A stretch of 64,000 bases of DNA from Jiangella rhizosphaerae (lineage in GTDB: Bacteria > Actinomycetota > Actinomycetes > Jiangellales > Jiangellaceae), in assembly GCF_003579925.1 (NCBI RefSeq), contig NZ_QUAL01000191.1, forward strand, positions 17,216-81,215, in the 5' to 3' direction. The notes under the pieces are model-generated. The model was not told the DNA's origin and ran no database searches. It saw only the letters and a program-made list of their open reading frames with translations. The number at the start of each line of letters is the position of its first letter. Within the stretch, counting starts at the first letter, position 1. Both the position numbers and the translations under genes were made by a program. Below, in pieces: positions 32,222-41,089 of this stretch.

Positions 32222-32962
32222 TCAGGCCTTCACGTAGCCGCGCGCCTCGACGATGCGGCCACCGCGGACCCGGATGAGGTTCACGCCGCGGACGCGGTCC
32301 TGCTCGCCGTCGCCCCACTGCAGGAGCCACGGCTGGACCGCGAGATCCTCGTGGACCTCCGCCGTCTCCGGTGTGAACCGCAGCGCACGGTTCCCCGCGA
32401 GCTCGGACCATCGCGCCAGGCATGCCGGGCCGCCCTCACGGCGTGCTCCGTCCGGAGCCGGGCCCGAGTCCTCGATGACGCAGTCGTCGGCGATCAGGTC
32501 GTTCAGCAGCGCCGGATCGTGCCGGCGGAAGGCCTCGTTGTACCGGTCGAGGACCTCGCGGGTGGTCCGCTCGGCGCCGACGGTCTCGGCGGCCAGCGGG
32601 ACGCCGCCGGTCTTGCCGTACGCGAGGGCCTCGACGATCAGGCCGTCGCTCACCCGCAGGAGAGTCACGCCGCGCACCGAGTCGGCCGGACCGTCGCCGA
32701 AGTGGTACCGCCAGCGGATGGTCGCGCGGTCGCCGGAGACGGCGACCTCCTCGGGCTCGAACCGGCTGGTGCGGTCTGCCGCGAGCGCCCGCCAGAACGT
32801 CAGGCAGGCGTCACGTCCCTCGTAGCGGGCGCCGTCGGGGGCCGGCTGGATGGCTTCCATGACGCAGTCGTCCCCGACCAGGTCGGTGAGTCCCTCGGCG
32901 TCGTGGTCGGTGAAGACGCGGTTGAAGCGGTCGATGGTGTCGGCTGTCGTGCGAGTCGGCAT
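32222..32962 (-). CDS. Tandem SnoaL-like (NTF2-fold) protein
   Basis: A 246-residue protein made of two similar halves: residues 6-115 (TIDRFNRVFTDHDAEGLTDL, DDCVMEAIQPAPDGARYEGR) and 125-240 (VLDRYNEAFRRHDPALLNDL, DDCVIEDSGPAPDGARREGG). Each is a SnoaL-type cone fold, so one chain probably mimics a dimer. ATG at 32962 with GAGGAG upstream. It is divergent from a TetR gene with two palindromes between them, so TetR repression is likely. Such proteins include isomerases and ligand-binding proteins; no catalytic set is clear. Confidence 0.85.
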   Translation of the reverse strand: MPTRTTADTIDRFNRVFTDHDAEGLTDLVGDDCVMEAIQPAPDGARYEGRDACLTFWRALAADRTSRFEPEEVAVSGDRATIRWRYHFGDGPADSVRGVTLLRVSDGLIVEALAYGKTGGVPLAAETVGAERTTREVLDRYNEAFRRHDPALLNDLIADDCVIEDSGPAPDGARREGGPACLARWSELAGNRALRFTPETAEVHEDLAVQPWLLQWGDGEQDRVRGVNLIRVRGGRIVEARGYVKA

Positions 32963-32983
32963 GGCGGGACTCCTCGTCAATAG

Positions 32984-33029
32984 ATAGACCAGTCGGTCTA
33001 TCATTCACGGTATAGACTGATCGATCTAC
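32984..33029. promoter_or_regulatory. Two TetR-type operators
   Basis: Site 1 (32984-33001) has ATAGACC and GGTCTAT arms around four bases and is perfect in the arms. Site 2 (33012-33029) has the weaker arms ATAGACT and GATCTAC. Centres are 28 bases apart. Both fall between the start of the SnoaL-like gene and the GTG of the TetR gene, so one regulator could control both promoters. A partial copy, TAGACTGA, lies at 33038-33045. Confidence 0.65.
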
Positions 33030-33050
33030 TCGTCAAGTAGACTGAGCGGC

Positions 33051-33614
33051 GTGACCACACGCACCGGGCCGGGACCGCGGGAACGCCTGCTCGACGCCGC
33101 CAAGGAGCTGACCTACCAGCAGGGCGTCGGCGTGGGCGTCGACGCCCTGCTGAAGGCCGCGAACGTGGCCCGGCGGTCGCTCTACGAGCATTTCGGCGGC
33201 AAGGACGGGTTGATCACCGAGGTCCTGCGCCTGAGCGCCGCCGAGGACGAGGCCGCGTACCAGCGGGCCATGCAGGCAGCGGGCGACGACCCGCGCCGCC
33301 GCCTGCTGGCCGTCTTCGACCGGCTCGGCGACGTCATCGCCGAGCCCGACTTCCGCGGCTGCCGGTACCTCGGCGCCGAGCTCGCCCTGGCCGACCCCGG
33401 CCACCCGGGGCACGACGTCATCCGCCGCTATCGCGAGCACGTGCACGACCTCCTCGAGGGCGAGCTGCGCGCCCTCGACCACCCGCGGCCGTCCCACGCC
33501 GCCGATCAGCTGCTCCTGCTCATCGACGGCACGCTGGCCGTCGGCGCCGTCCGGCCCGAGACGCACCCCGCCGCGGCGGCCCGCCAGCTCGCCGAACGGA
33601 TCCTCGACGACTGA
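33051..33614 (+). CDS. TetR-family transcriptional regulator
   Basis: A 187-residue regulator. The TetR DNA-binding domain is at about 9-55 (RERLLDAAKELTYQQGVGVGVDALLKAANVARRSLYEHFGGKDGLI), with the YEHFGGKD helix end typical of the family. The ligand domain (about 70-185) contains RGCRYLGAELALAD, close to the RGCLxxN motif of one large TetR subgroup. GTG start at 33051. Divergent from the tandem SnoaL gene, with paired palindromic operators between them, it should repress both. The ligand is unknown. Confidence 0.92.
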   Translation: MTTRTGPGPRERLLDAAKELTYQQGVGVGVDALLKAANVARRSLYEHFGGKDGLITEVLRLSAAEDEAAYQRAMQAAGDDPRRRLLAVFDRLGDVIAEPDFRGCRYLGAELALADPGHPGHDVIRRYREHVHDLLEGELRALDHPRPSHAADQLLLLIDGTLAVGAVRPETHPAAAARQLAERILDD

Positions 33615-33712
33615 CGCGGCAGGCCCTCTCAGCTGGGCCGGCCCCGGCGCCGCCGAGATGGGGGGAGCGACGATCCGTGGCAACGGGTGAGCCCGGGCGG
33701 TAGAAACGACAC

Positions 33713-34549
33713 ATGATCGATCGGACCGGGCTGGCGCAGTTCCTCCGGCACCGCCGCGAGTCGCTCCAACCCGAGGACGTCGGCCTGCCGCGCGGGCCGC
33801 GTCGCAGGACCAACGGGCTGCGGCGCGAGGAGGTCGCGGTCCTCTGCCATATGTCGACCGACTATTACGCCCGGCTCGAGCAGGAGCGCGGGCCGCAGCC
33901 GTCGGAGCAGATGACCGCCTCGATCGCGCAGGGGCTGCACCTCTCGCTCGACGAGCGGGACCACCTGTTCCGGCTCGCCGGTCATCACCCGCCCGCCCGG
34001 GGCGAGACGAGCGAGCACATCAGCCCCGGCCTGCAGCGCATTCTCGATCGGCTCGGCGACACGCCGGCGGAGATCGTCACCGAGGTGGGCGAGACGCTGC
34101 GTCAGACACCGCTCGGCGTCGCCCTCACCGGCGACACGACGCGCTACACGGGCGCCGCCCGCTGCCTCGCCTACCGCTGGTTCACGATGCCGGCCACCCG
34201 GCAGCTGTACGCGCCGGAGGACCACGCGTTCCTCGCCCGGATGTTCGTCTCCGGCGCCCGCGAGGTCGTCACGCGCCGCGGCCCCGGATCCCGGGCAGCA
34301 CAGCTGGCCGAGCGCCTCCTCGCCGAGAGCGAGGAGTTCCGCACGCTCTGGGACGACCACGAGGTCGGCGTCCGCCCGCACGAGGTCAAGCACTTCGTCC
34401 ACCCCGAGGTGGGCGCCCTGGAGCTGACCTGCCAGACGCTCATCGACCCTGACCAGTCGCACTATCTGCTCGTCTACACGGCCATCCCGGGCAGCGAGAG
34501 CCACGACAAGCTGCGACTGCTCTCCGTCATCGGCTCGCAGGCTGTGTGA
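33713..34549 (+). CDS. XRE-family regulator with MmyB-like ligand domain
   Basis: A 278-residue protein. The N-terminal helix-turn-helix (about 8-75) has FLRHRRESLQPEDVG, GLRREEVAVLCHMSTDYYARLEQERG and ITASIAQGLHLSLDERDHLF-like spacing. A PAS-like MmyB domain (about 105-270) follows, containing TRYTGAARCLAYRWF, VGVRPHEVKHFVHPEVG and LELTCQTLIDPDQSHYLLVY. Members of this group bind fatty-acid-like ligands and often control an adjacent oxidoreductase. The next gene is tail-to-tail, so the target may be the gene itself or elsewhere. ATG start. Confidence 0.92.
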   Translation: MIDRTGLAQFLRHRRESLQPEDVGLPRGPRRRTNGLRREEVAVLCHMSTDYYARLEQERGPQPSEQMTASIAQGLHLSLDERDHLFRLAGHHPPARGETSEHISPGLQRILDRLGDTPAEIVTEVGETLRQTPLGVALTGDTTRYTGAARCLAYRWFTMPATRQLYAPEDHAFLARMFVSGAREVVTRRGPGSRAAQLAERLLAESEEFRTLWDDHEVGVRPHEVKHFVHPEVGALELTCQTLIDPDQSHYLLVYTAIPGSESHDKLRLLSVIGSQAV

Positions 34550-34559
34550 GGTCTTCGTG

Positions 34560-35000
34560 TCAGCCGATCCGCTCGGCCAGCGCGACGACGATGCCCTCCG
34601 GCCCGCGCACGTGGGCCATGCGCCAGCTGTTCTCGTACTGACCGATGGCGCCGACCAGCCCGTATCCGTCCGCCGCCACCCGGTCGACGGCCGCCTGGAG
34701 GTCGTCGACCTCGAAGCCGACGTTACGTATACCCAGCTCGTTCGCCATCGCGGTGGGCGATCCGGGCACGTGGTCGGGCCGGACGAAGCGCGCGAGCTCG
34801 AGCCCGGTCCCTCCGCCGGGCGGCCGGAGCATGACGATCTCCGACCGCGAGTCCGGGATGCCGGTGACCGTGTCGATGAACTCGCCCTCGAGGAACCCGC
34901 GGCCCTCGACCTCCAGTCCCAGGGCGACGAAGAACGTCGTCGCCGCGTCGAGGTCGTCGACGGTGATGCCGACATGGTCGAACTGCTTGACGTGTGTCAT
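34560..35000 (-). CDS. VOC-family (glyoxalase-fold) protein
   Basis: A 146-residue protein with the paired beta-alpha-beta-beta-beta modules of the VOC superfamily: FDHVGITVDDLDAATTFFVALGLEVEG at about 7-33, then RNVGFEVDDLQAAVDRVAADGY near 92-113 and AHVRGPEGIVVALAERIG at the end. Likely metal ligands are His9, a mid-chain Glu (LELARF) and the late positions. ATG at 35000 with GGAGG upstream. The function is open: lyase, dioxygenase or resistance protein. It shares direction with the DHFR-like gene upstream. Confidence 0.87.
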   Translation of the reverse strand: MTHVKQFDHVGITVDDLDAATTFFVALGLEVEGRGFLEGEFIDTVTGIPDSRSEIVMLRPPGGGTGLELARFVRPDHVPGSPTAMANELGIRNVGFEVDDLQAAVDRVAADGYGLVGAIGQYENSWRMAHVRGPEGIVVALAERIG

Positions 35001-35107
35001 GACTGCGATCCTCCGGTGCTCGTTCGGTCTCGTGCTTCGGGGACGGAGCCGCAGCGGCGTTCTCGACATGCCGGCAGAGCGCGGTTCGGCGACGGCGCCG
35101 CGCGCGC

Positions 35108-35716
35108 TCAGCGGACCACGCGGTATCGCAGGTGAGTGACCCCCGGCGCGTCGATGACACGGACGAGGTCGAGGGGTCGGGCCGAGCCCAACGCGCCGAA
35201 CAGCGACCGGCCGCCACCGAGCAGCACGGGGACCTGGTGGATCTCGAGCTCGTCCAGCACCCCGGCCCGCAGCGCCAGCTGCGCCGTCGTCGCCCCGTGC
35301 ACCATCACGTCGCGGTCGCCGGCGGCCGCCTTGGCGCGTGCCATGGCCGCCTCGATGCCGTCGGTGGCGTAGTGGACGTGGGGTCCCTGAATCGCGTCGG
35401 CGCCCGGTTCGGTGCGGGTGAACACCTCGATGTGGACGCCGTCGTGGTGGTCGCCACCCCACCCGCCGGCCGCCTCGAACGTGCGCCGGCCCGTCAGCAC
35501 GGCGCCGGTGGCCAGCATCTCGTGGACCACGGGCAGGCTGGCCGCGCTGGTACGGATGACCGGGAGGCCGGCCCCACCGCGGGCCTCGTTGTCGCCGTCG
35601 AACAGCCAGGCGTGCAGCACCTCGCCGCCAGTGCCGAGGCCGTTCTCCGGGCCGTCGTCGGGACCTGTGATGAAGCCGTCGAGGGACATGGACATGTACA
35701 GCACTGAGCGGGACAC
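35108..35716 (-). CDS. DHFR/RibD-fold family reductase (third of three)
   Basis: A 202-residue protein: SVLYMSMSLDGFITGPDD at the N terminus, AVLTGRRTFEAAGGWGG near residue 75, VMVHGATTAQLALRAGVLDELEIHQVPVLLGGGRSLFG near 140-175. This is the third member of the family within 6.5 kb, on the opposite strand and of a different subgroup from the pair at 29.4-30.6 kb. GTG start with AGGAGG. No substrate is visible; probably an NADPH-linked reductase. Confidence 0.87.
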   Translation of the reverse strand: MSRSVLYMSMSLDGFITGPDDGPENGLGTGGEVLHAWLFDGDNEARGGAGLPVIRTSAASLPVVHEMLATGAVLTGRRTFEAAGGWGGDHHDGVHIEVFTRTEPGADAIQGPHVHYATDGIEAAMARAKAAAGDRDVMVHGATTAQLALRAGVLDELEIHQVPVLLGGGRSLFGALGSARPLDLVRVIDAPGVTHLRYRVVR

Positions 35717-35904
35717 GATCGGGTCCTCCTGTCGCGACGAACCGTGGACGGGTCCAGCGAATCACGAGGCCGCTTCATCTCTGCTTCACGTCCGCCGGGA
35801 CGCCGTCACACGGGCGGGTGATCACCGCGCTCCAGGGAATGGTGGAGACTGCCACGCGGGAGTATCGCCCTGTTCGCGATCGACGGCAGCTGGGACGGTG
35901 AGCA

Positions 35905-37153
35905 GTGGCTGGTTCGGACCCGACGCGTGACCCGCACGTCGACGACGCGTCCGAGCCGCCGCTGTGGACGGCGGACTTCCGCCTGTTCTTCGCCGCTCGT
36001 ACGTCCTCGCTGCTGGGCGACACGATGCTCCCCGTCGCGATCACGGCCGCCGTGATCGAAGCGGGGTACGGGGCGAGCGGCGTCGGCTACGCGCTCGCCG
36101 CGTTGATCGCGCCGTTCGCGGCGCTGATCATCTTCGGCGGCGTGCTGTCCGACCGCCTGGGCGCCCGGCGGCTGATGATCATCTCCGACGCGGCCCGGCT
36201 GTGCGTCCAGACGGTGCTCGCGCTGCTGTTCCTGCTGGGTACGCCGGATCTGTGGCAGATCCTGGTACTGCTGGCCCTGGTCGGGGCCGGCAGCGCGATG
36301 TTCCAGCCGGGCGTCGCCAGCATCACCCCGCGCGTGGCTCGCGACGTGCAGAAGGCGAACGCCACGCTGCGCATCTCCGAGTCCGTCACCGCCGTGATCG
36401 GTCCGTCGCTGGCCGGTCTGCTGCTGGTGGTCTCGTCACCCGCGGCGGTGGTCGCACTCGACGCGTTGACGTACGCGATCAGCGGCGCCTGCCTGCTCCG
36501 CATCCGCTCGGTCCCGATGGGCCCGGCCGAGCGGGGTGGCGTGTCGTCGTTCCGCGCCGACCTCGTCGAAGGGTGGCGGGAGTTCCGGGCCAGGACCTGG
36601 CTGTGGAGCGTCATCGTCGTCTACATGCTCTGGCAGCTGGCCGGTTCCGGTCCCGCCATGACCCTCGGCTACAGCACGATCGTCACCGACCACGGATCGG
36701 CGACGTTCGGCCTCGTCATGTCGGCGCTCGGAGCGGGCAGCGTGCTGGGCGGGCTCGTCGCGTTCAGACTGCGCCCGCGGTATCCGCTCCGGGCCCGGCG
36801 CCTTCGCGATGAGCTTGTGGACCGTCATGCCGTTGAGCGTCGCGCTCGGCCTTCCGGCGCCCGTCGTCGCCGGGTGCTTCGCGATGAGCGGCGTCGGCGC
36901 GGCGTTCTGGATCGTCATGTTCCACACCAGCGTGCAGACGCACATCCCGCAGGACGTCCTCGGCCGGGTGCACGCGTACGACGCGGCCGGCTCGCTGGTG
37001 ATGAAGCCGATCGGCCAGGCGGTCGCGGGGCCGCTCGCGGTCATCGCGGGCACGGTGCCGCTGCTGTTCGTCTCCGCGGCCGCGGCGATCGTCACCTGCG
37101 CGCTGCTGCTGGCGATCCCGGCCGTACGCGACCTGCGGCGAGTGGAGCGCTGA
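35905..37153 (+). pseudogene. MFS transporter with a +1 frameshift
   Basis: From the GTG at 35905 the frame encodes an MFS protein: WTADFRLFFAARTSSLLGD, GGVLSDRLGARRLMI, then segments through VLGGLVAFRLRPRYPLRA. At 36794-36796 there is a run of three C. Removing one joins the frame to GAFAMSLWTVMPLSVALG and the remaining four segments, ending TGA 37151-37153. Uncorrected, the frame gives Arg-rich nonsense past 36800. The joined product would be about 415 residues with 12 segments, normal for the family (macrolide-efflux-like subgroup). Either the gene is recently broken or the extra C is a sequencing error. Confidence 0.82.
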
Positions 37154-37166
37154 GCCGCCCCACCGG

Positions 37167-38210
37167 TCATCCCGGGGGCCCTCCGGCGACCTCAGGGTTG
37201 ACGAGGTCGCTGGGTGTGTCACCGGCGACCCAGGCGGCGACGGCCGCGGCGGCGAGCTCGGCCGCTCGGTGTGCCGTCTGTCTCGTGGCACCGGCGAGGT
37301 GCGGCGTCATGACGACCCGGTCCGAGCGCAGCAGCGGCCAGTCGGGTGGTGGCGGCTCTGCCGGGAAGACGTCCAGCCCCGCGCCCGCCAGATGGTCGCG
37401 GTCCAGTGCCGCGGCGAGCGCGTCGTAGTCGACCAGGCCGCCACGGGCGGAGTTGACCAGGTAGCTGCCCGGCCGCATCGCTGCCAGCGCGGCCGCGTCG
37501 ATGAGGCCGGCGGTGGCGGGGGTGAGCCGGGTATGCAGGCTGACGACGTCGCTGCGCGCCAGCAGTTCGCCCAGCTCGACCAGCGCGAGACCGTCCGGCA
37601 GGTCCGCCGCCGTGACGTACGGGTCGGTGACCAGCACGTGTGCCCCGAAGGCCCGGAGGATCGCGGCCACGCGCCGGCCGATCGCGCCGTAGCCGACGAG
37701 CCCGATGGTCGACCCGCCGAGCTCCAGCCCGCATTCGTCGTACGCGTAGAGATCGCTGCGCCATTGGCCGGCGGCGACCGTGCTGTGGATGCGCGGAATC
37801 GCCCGGACGGTGCTGAGGATGAGCGTGACGGCGTGTTCGGCCGCGGCGACGGCGTTGCGGCCCGGGGTGTTGCACACGAGCACGCCGCGGGCCGTGCACT
37901 CCGGCACATTGACGTTCACCGGCCCGCCGCGGGTGCAGACGACGAGCCGCAACGAGCGGGCGGCCGCCAGCACCCGGCGCGTGACCGGCGCCATCTGCGT
38001 GACGAGCACCTCGACGCCATCGAGCAGGGGGAGCATCTCGTCCTCGGCGTCGGAGGCCTCGTCGACCTCGGCGACCGGGCCGAACGGCACGTGGGGCCAG
38101 GGCAGCGTGAGCGTCCGCAGCTCCACCGGATGACCCACGGCGTCCCGGAGCCGGTCGGCGAGCAGGTCGTTGCGGACGAAGTGGTCCCCGGCCAAGAGGA
38201 TCCGGCTCAT
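37167..38210 (-). CDS. D-isomer-specific 2-hydroxyacid dehydrogenase
   Basis: A 347-residue NAD-linked dehydrogenase with all family marks: Rossmann motif IGLVGYGAIGRRVA near residue 190, catalytic Arg in VNSARGGLVDYDAL, Glu in AGLDVFPAEPPPP and His in TPHLAGATRQT. The N-terminal domain is longer than usual (about 50 extra residues rich in acidic groups). ATG at 38210 overlaps the kinase stop (ATGA). It is the last gene of the kinase/phosphatase/DeoR operon and may oxidise or reduce a sugar-acid intermediate there. It is a second, divergent relative of the gene at 4943-5905. Confidence 0.9.
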   Translation of the reverse strand: MSRILLAGDHFVRNDLLADRLRDAVGHPVELRTLTLPWPHVPFGPVAEVDEASDAEDEMLPLLDGVEVLVTQMAPVTRRVLAAARSLRLVVCTRGGPVNVNVPECTARGVLVCNTPGRNAVAAAEHAVTLILSTVRAIPRIHSTVAAGQWRSDLYAYDECGLELGGSTIGLVGYGAIGRRVAAILRAFGAHVLVTDPYVTAADLPDGLALVELGELLARSDVVSLHTRLTPATAGLIDAAALAAMRPGSYLVNSARGGLVDYDALAAALDRDHLAGAGLDVFPAEPPPPDWPLLRSDRVVMTPHLAGATRQTAHRAAELAAAAVAAWVAGDTPSDLVNPEVAGGPPG

Positions 38211-39664
38211 GCCCGTCCTTCCGTCGTCGTCGCGGCCCACTCCGCGCGAGCTCGCTCCACCCGTTCCAGGTAGCCGGCGAACGCCTCGTCGTACAGCGCC
38301 GCGCGCGAGGTATCGGGCTCCACCGCGTGCGACGGCACCGGCCATCCGGGCTCCTCGCCGCGCGCCTCCAACGCGGACAGCACCGCGCCGTACGCCCCGG
38401 CCTGCGGCACGTCGACGACGTCCAGCGGCCGGCCCAGCACATCGGCGAACAGCTGGGTCCACTCCGCGCTCTGCGCGCCCCCGCCGCAGACGGCGAGCCG
38501 TCCGGCCAGACCCGCGGCGTCGAAGCAGTGCCGGGCGGCGAAGGCCAGCCCTTCGCAGAGCGCCCGGACCAGATCGGCGCGGGTGGTGCCAAGGTGCAGC
38601 CCGTCGAACCGGCCCCGGGCCGACCCGTCCACGAACGGCGCCCGCTCGCCGGACGCCGACCAGTACGGCAGGACCCGCACCCCGCGCGCGCCCGGCGGCG
38701 ACGCCGCCAGCAATGACGGCAGCTCGCTCACGTCGGCGCCGACCAGCGGCAGCAGCCAGCCGAGCGAGGCGGTCCCGACCATGGCGGGCATCGCCCGGAT
38801 CCACCGGTCCGCCTGCCAGGTCCCCAGCAGGAGACCGGCGCGGTGCCCGATGGGCCCCGGGTCGTCGGTGACGACCTGGCAGGCGAGCGTGGTGCCGATG
38901 ATCAGCAGGCCGTCACCGGGCGCGACGACACCGCTGCCGCGGGCGGAGGCGATCAGGTCGTACGGCCCGGCGCTCACCGTGGTGCCGGCGGGCACGCCGA
39001 GCGCCGAGCCGGCGGACGCCCGCAGCGCAGCCGCGGGCCCGCCGGGAGTCACCACGGGCGGCAGCAGGTCGCGCCGATGCGTCAGCCCCGTGAGCTCGAG
39101 GATCTCGTCGGACCACGCACGCCGGTGGGGGTCGAGGAGGGGATAGGAGGCGTCCGAGATGTCGATGGCGCGCTCGCCGGTCAACCGGCCGAACACCGTC
39201 CCGACGCAGTGCGTCGCCGTGCCGGCGCGGTCCAGGACGTCCGGCTCGTCGCGGTCGAGGGCGGCCAGGATCGCCGCCGAGGCGCCGGGGAAGATCATCC
39301 CGCCGTTGCGGGCCAGGATCTCGTCGGCCGTGCCGTCGCGGTCCCACCGGCGCACGAGGCCGGCAGCGCGACCGTCCAGCCATGACGCCGCGGGCCGCAC
39401 CGGGACGCCGTCGGCGCCGGTGAGCCAGCAGCCGTCGCCCTGCCCCGTCAGCGCAACGAGGTCCGGCGGCCCCGGCAGGCGGTCGGCCACCGCCCGGACC
39501 ACCGTCGCCACGGAGTCCACGACGGCGTCGACGTCCTGCTCGACGCGGCCGTCGTCGCCGTGTGTCAGCTCGGTCGGCACGCTGTGGACAGCGAGCTGAG
39601 CGCCGTCGACGGAGTAGCCGACGGCCTTGGTGAGCGACGTGCCGATGTCGACGCCGATGTACAT
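38207..39664 (-). CDS. FGGY-family carbohydrate kinase
   Basis: A 485-residue kinase. IGVDIGTSLTKAVGY at residues 3-17 is the phosphate-1 motif; ALTGQGDGCW, RPAASWLDGRA, GPYDLIASARGSG, and LAVCGGGAQSAEWTQLFADVLG follow. The pattern is xylulokinase/erythritol-kinase-like. ATG with GGAGG. It follows the DeoR gene by 23 bases and overlaps the dehydrogenase gene. With the first kinase of the operon (41086-42573) it gives two FGGY kinases in one transcript, probably for different substrates or sequential steps. Confidence 0.9.
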   Translation of the reverse strand: MYIGVDIGTSLTKAVGYSVDGAQLAVHSVPTELTHGDDGRVEQDVDAVVDSVATVVRAVADRLPGPPDLVALTGQGDGCWLTGADGVPVRPAASWLDGRAAGLVRRWDRDGTADEILARNGGMIFPGASAAILAALDRDEPDVLDRAGTATHCVGTVFGRLTGERAIDISDASYPLLDPHRRAWSDEILELTGLTHRRDLLPPVVTPGGPAAALRASAGSALGVPAGTTVSAGPYDLIASARGSGVVAPGDGLLIIGTTLACQVVTDDPGPIGHRAGLLLGTWQADRWIRAMPAMVGTASLGWLLPLVGADVSELPSLLAASPPGARGVRVLPYWSASGERAPFVDGSARGRFDGLHLGTTRADLVRALCEGLAFAARHCFDAAGLAGRLAVCGGGAQSAEWTQLFADVLGRPLDVVDVPQAGAYGAVLSALEARGEEPGWPVPSHAVEPDTSRAALYDEAFAGYLERVERARAEWAATTTEGRA

Positions 39665-39687
39665 GATCGCCTCCTCGCGGCCGTACG

Positions 39688-40476
39688 TCAGTCGGTGTGC
39701 AGCGGCGCGACGTGCACGTTGACGCGGCTCTCGCGCAGTGCCCGGACCACGTCGGCCGGTGCGCCGCCGTCCACCACGACGTCGTCGAAGTCGGTCAGCG
39801 CGGCGAGCTGGTGCAGCGCGGTGCCGCCCAGCTTGGTGTGGTCGATGAGCAGGACCTTCCGGTTCGCCGAGCGCATCATCGCCCGCTTGACCAGCACGAT
39901 CTCCTGCTCCTGGTGGTAGGCGTGCCCGGCCGAGGCCGCGGACGTCGAGGTGAACAGCACGTCGGCGCGTAGCGACTCGATCGCCTCGATGCACGGCACG
40001 CCCAGGAACGAGTCGTGCGTGGGGTAGTACTCCCCGCCCAGCGCGATCAGGCGGACGCCGGGCTGTGCGCTGGTCGCGTTGATGACGCGGAGGAAGTTCG
40101 TGATCACCGTGAGCGGCGTGACCTCGCCGAGCAGTTCGGCCACCCCGAGCGTGGTGGTGGAGTCGTCGAGCATGACCGCCATGCCGGGCTCGATCATCGT
40201 GCGCGCGTGCCGCGCGATGGCCGCCTTCTCCGCCGTCGCGGTCCGCAGGCGGTAGAGCAGGTTGCTCTCGAAGACGCTGGACGGCTGGGCACTGACGCCG
40301 CCGCGGAACTTCCGCACCACGCCCTGGCGCTCCAGCTCGTCGAGGTCGCGATGGACCGTCATGAGGCTGACGCCGAACACCTGCGCGAGCTCGCCGGCCG
40401 ACACCGACCCCTCACGCAGGACGTGATCGGCGATCCGCTGCAGGCGGTCCAGCCTCGACGTCGGCCGCTCAGTCAT
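39688..40476 (-). CDS. DeoR-family transcriptional regulator
   Basis: A 262-residue repressor. The DeoR HTH is at about 9-62 (LDRLQRIADHVLREGSVSAGELAQVFGVSLMTVHRDLDELERQGVVRKFRGG). The phosphosugar-binding DeoRC domain is at about 80-235 (EKAAIARHARTMIEPGMAVMLDDSTTTLGVAELL, VITNFLRV, ALGGEYYPTHDSFLG, LLIDHTKLGG). Its start overlaps the phosphatase gene by eight bases. Inverted TGTGTTAT half-sites in the operon promoter are the best candidate operator. The ligand is probably a phosphosugar made by an adjacent FGGY kinase. Confidence 0.93.
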   Translation of the reverse strand: MTERPTSRLDRLQRIADHVLREGSVSAGELAQVFGVSLMTVHRDLDELERQGVVRKFRGGVSAQPSSVFESNLLYRLRTATAEKAAIARHARTMIEPGMAVMLDDSTTTLGVAELLGEVTPLTVITNFLRVINATSAQPGVRLIALGGEYYPTHDSFLGVPCIEAIESLRADVLFTSTSAASAGHAYHQEQEIVLVKRAMMRSANRKVLLIDHTKLGGTALHQLAALTDFDDVVVDGGAPADVVRALRESRVNVHVAPLHTD

Positions 40477-41089
40477 CGCCGGTCGCCTCGCGGTTGTAGT
40501 GCTCCAGCATCACGCCCCCATCGGCGTCGAAGGTCAGTGCCGTCGTCGCGGTGGGTTCCATGCCGCGCAGCGCGGTGCGGTACATGCGCAGCGGAACGCC
40601 GAGGAACCGGCACACGACCAGCCGGATGATGGTGTTGTGCGCGACGACGAGGACGTGGCCGTCAGGGTGCCGGGCGGCGATCTCGCGGAGCGCCACCTCG
40701 GCCCGGTCCGCGGCGCGCTCTGGATGCTCGCCGCCGGGCAGATGGTGATCGACCGGGTCGGCCAGGAAGCGGGCGACGACGTCGGGATCGGCCGACCGCA
40801 GCTCGCCGAGCGTGCGGCCCTCCGCCGCGCCGAAGTCGAGCTCGCCCAGCCGGTCGTCGACGGCGACGGCCAGACCGGTCGCGACCGCGACGGCCTCGGC
40901 GGTCTGGCGCGAGCGCAGCAGGCCGGAGGCGTAGAGGGCGTCGGGGCCGGTGCGTGCGGCCCAGGCCGCGAGGGCCGCGGCCTGGCGCCGGCCGACGTCG
41001 TCGATGCCGATGTCGCTGGAGCCGGTGTAGCGGTTGCCTTCGTGCCAGGGCGTGCGGCCGTGCCGGGCCAGCGTGACCAGGGTGCTCAT
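40469..41089 (-). CDS. Histidine phosphatase (phosphoglycerate-mutase-like)
   Basis: A 206-residue phosphatase of the histidine-phosphatase clan. LARHGRTPWHEGNRYTG at 7-23 carries the RHG phospho-His motif, then SGLLRSRQTAEAVA, GELDFGAAEGRTLGEL and the second His in VLVVAHNTIIRLV. ATGA overlap with the upstream kinase and eight bases with the DeoR gene show tight coupling. A sugar-phosphate phosphatase between two sugar kinases might drain or proofread phosphorylated intermediates or the DeoR inducer; that role is inference. Confidence 0.9.
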   Translation of the reverse strand: MSTLVTLARHGRTPWHEGNRYTGSSDIGIDDVGRRQAAALAAWAARTGPDALYASGLLRSRQTAEAVAVATGLAVAVDDRLGELDFGAAEGRTLGELRSADPDVVARFLADPVDHHLPGGEHPERAADRAEVALREIAARHPDGHVLVVAHNTIIRLVVCRFLGVPLRMYRTALRGMEPTATTALTFDADGGVMLEHYNREATGDD

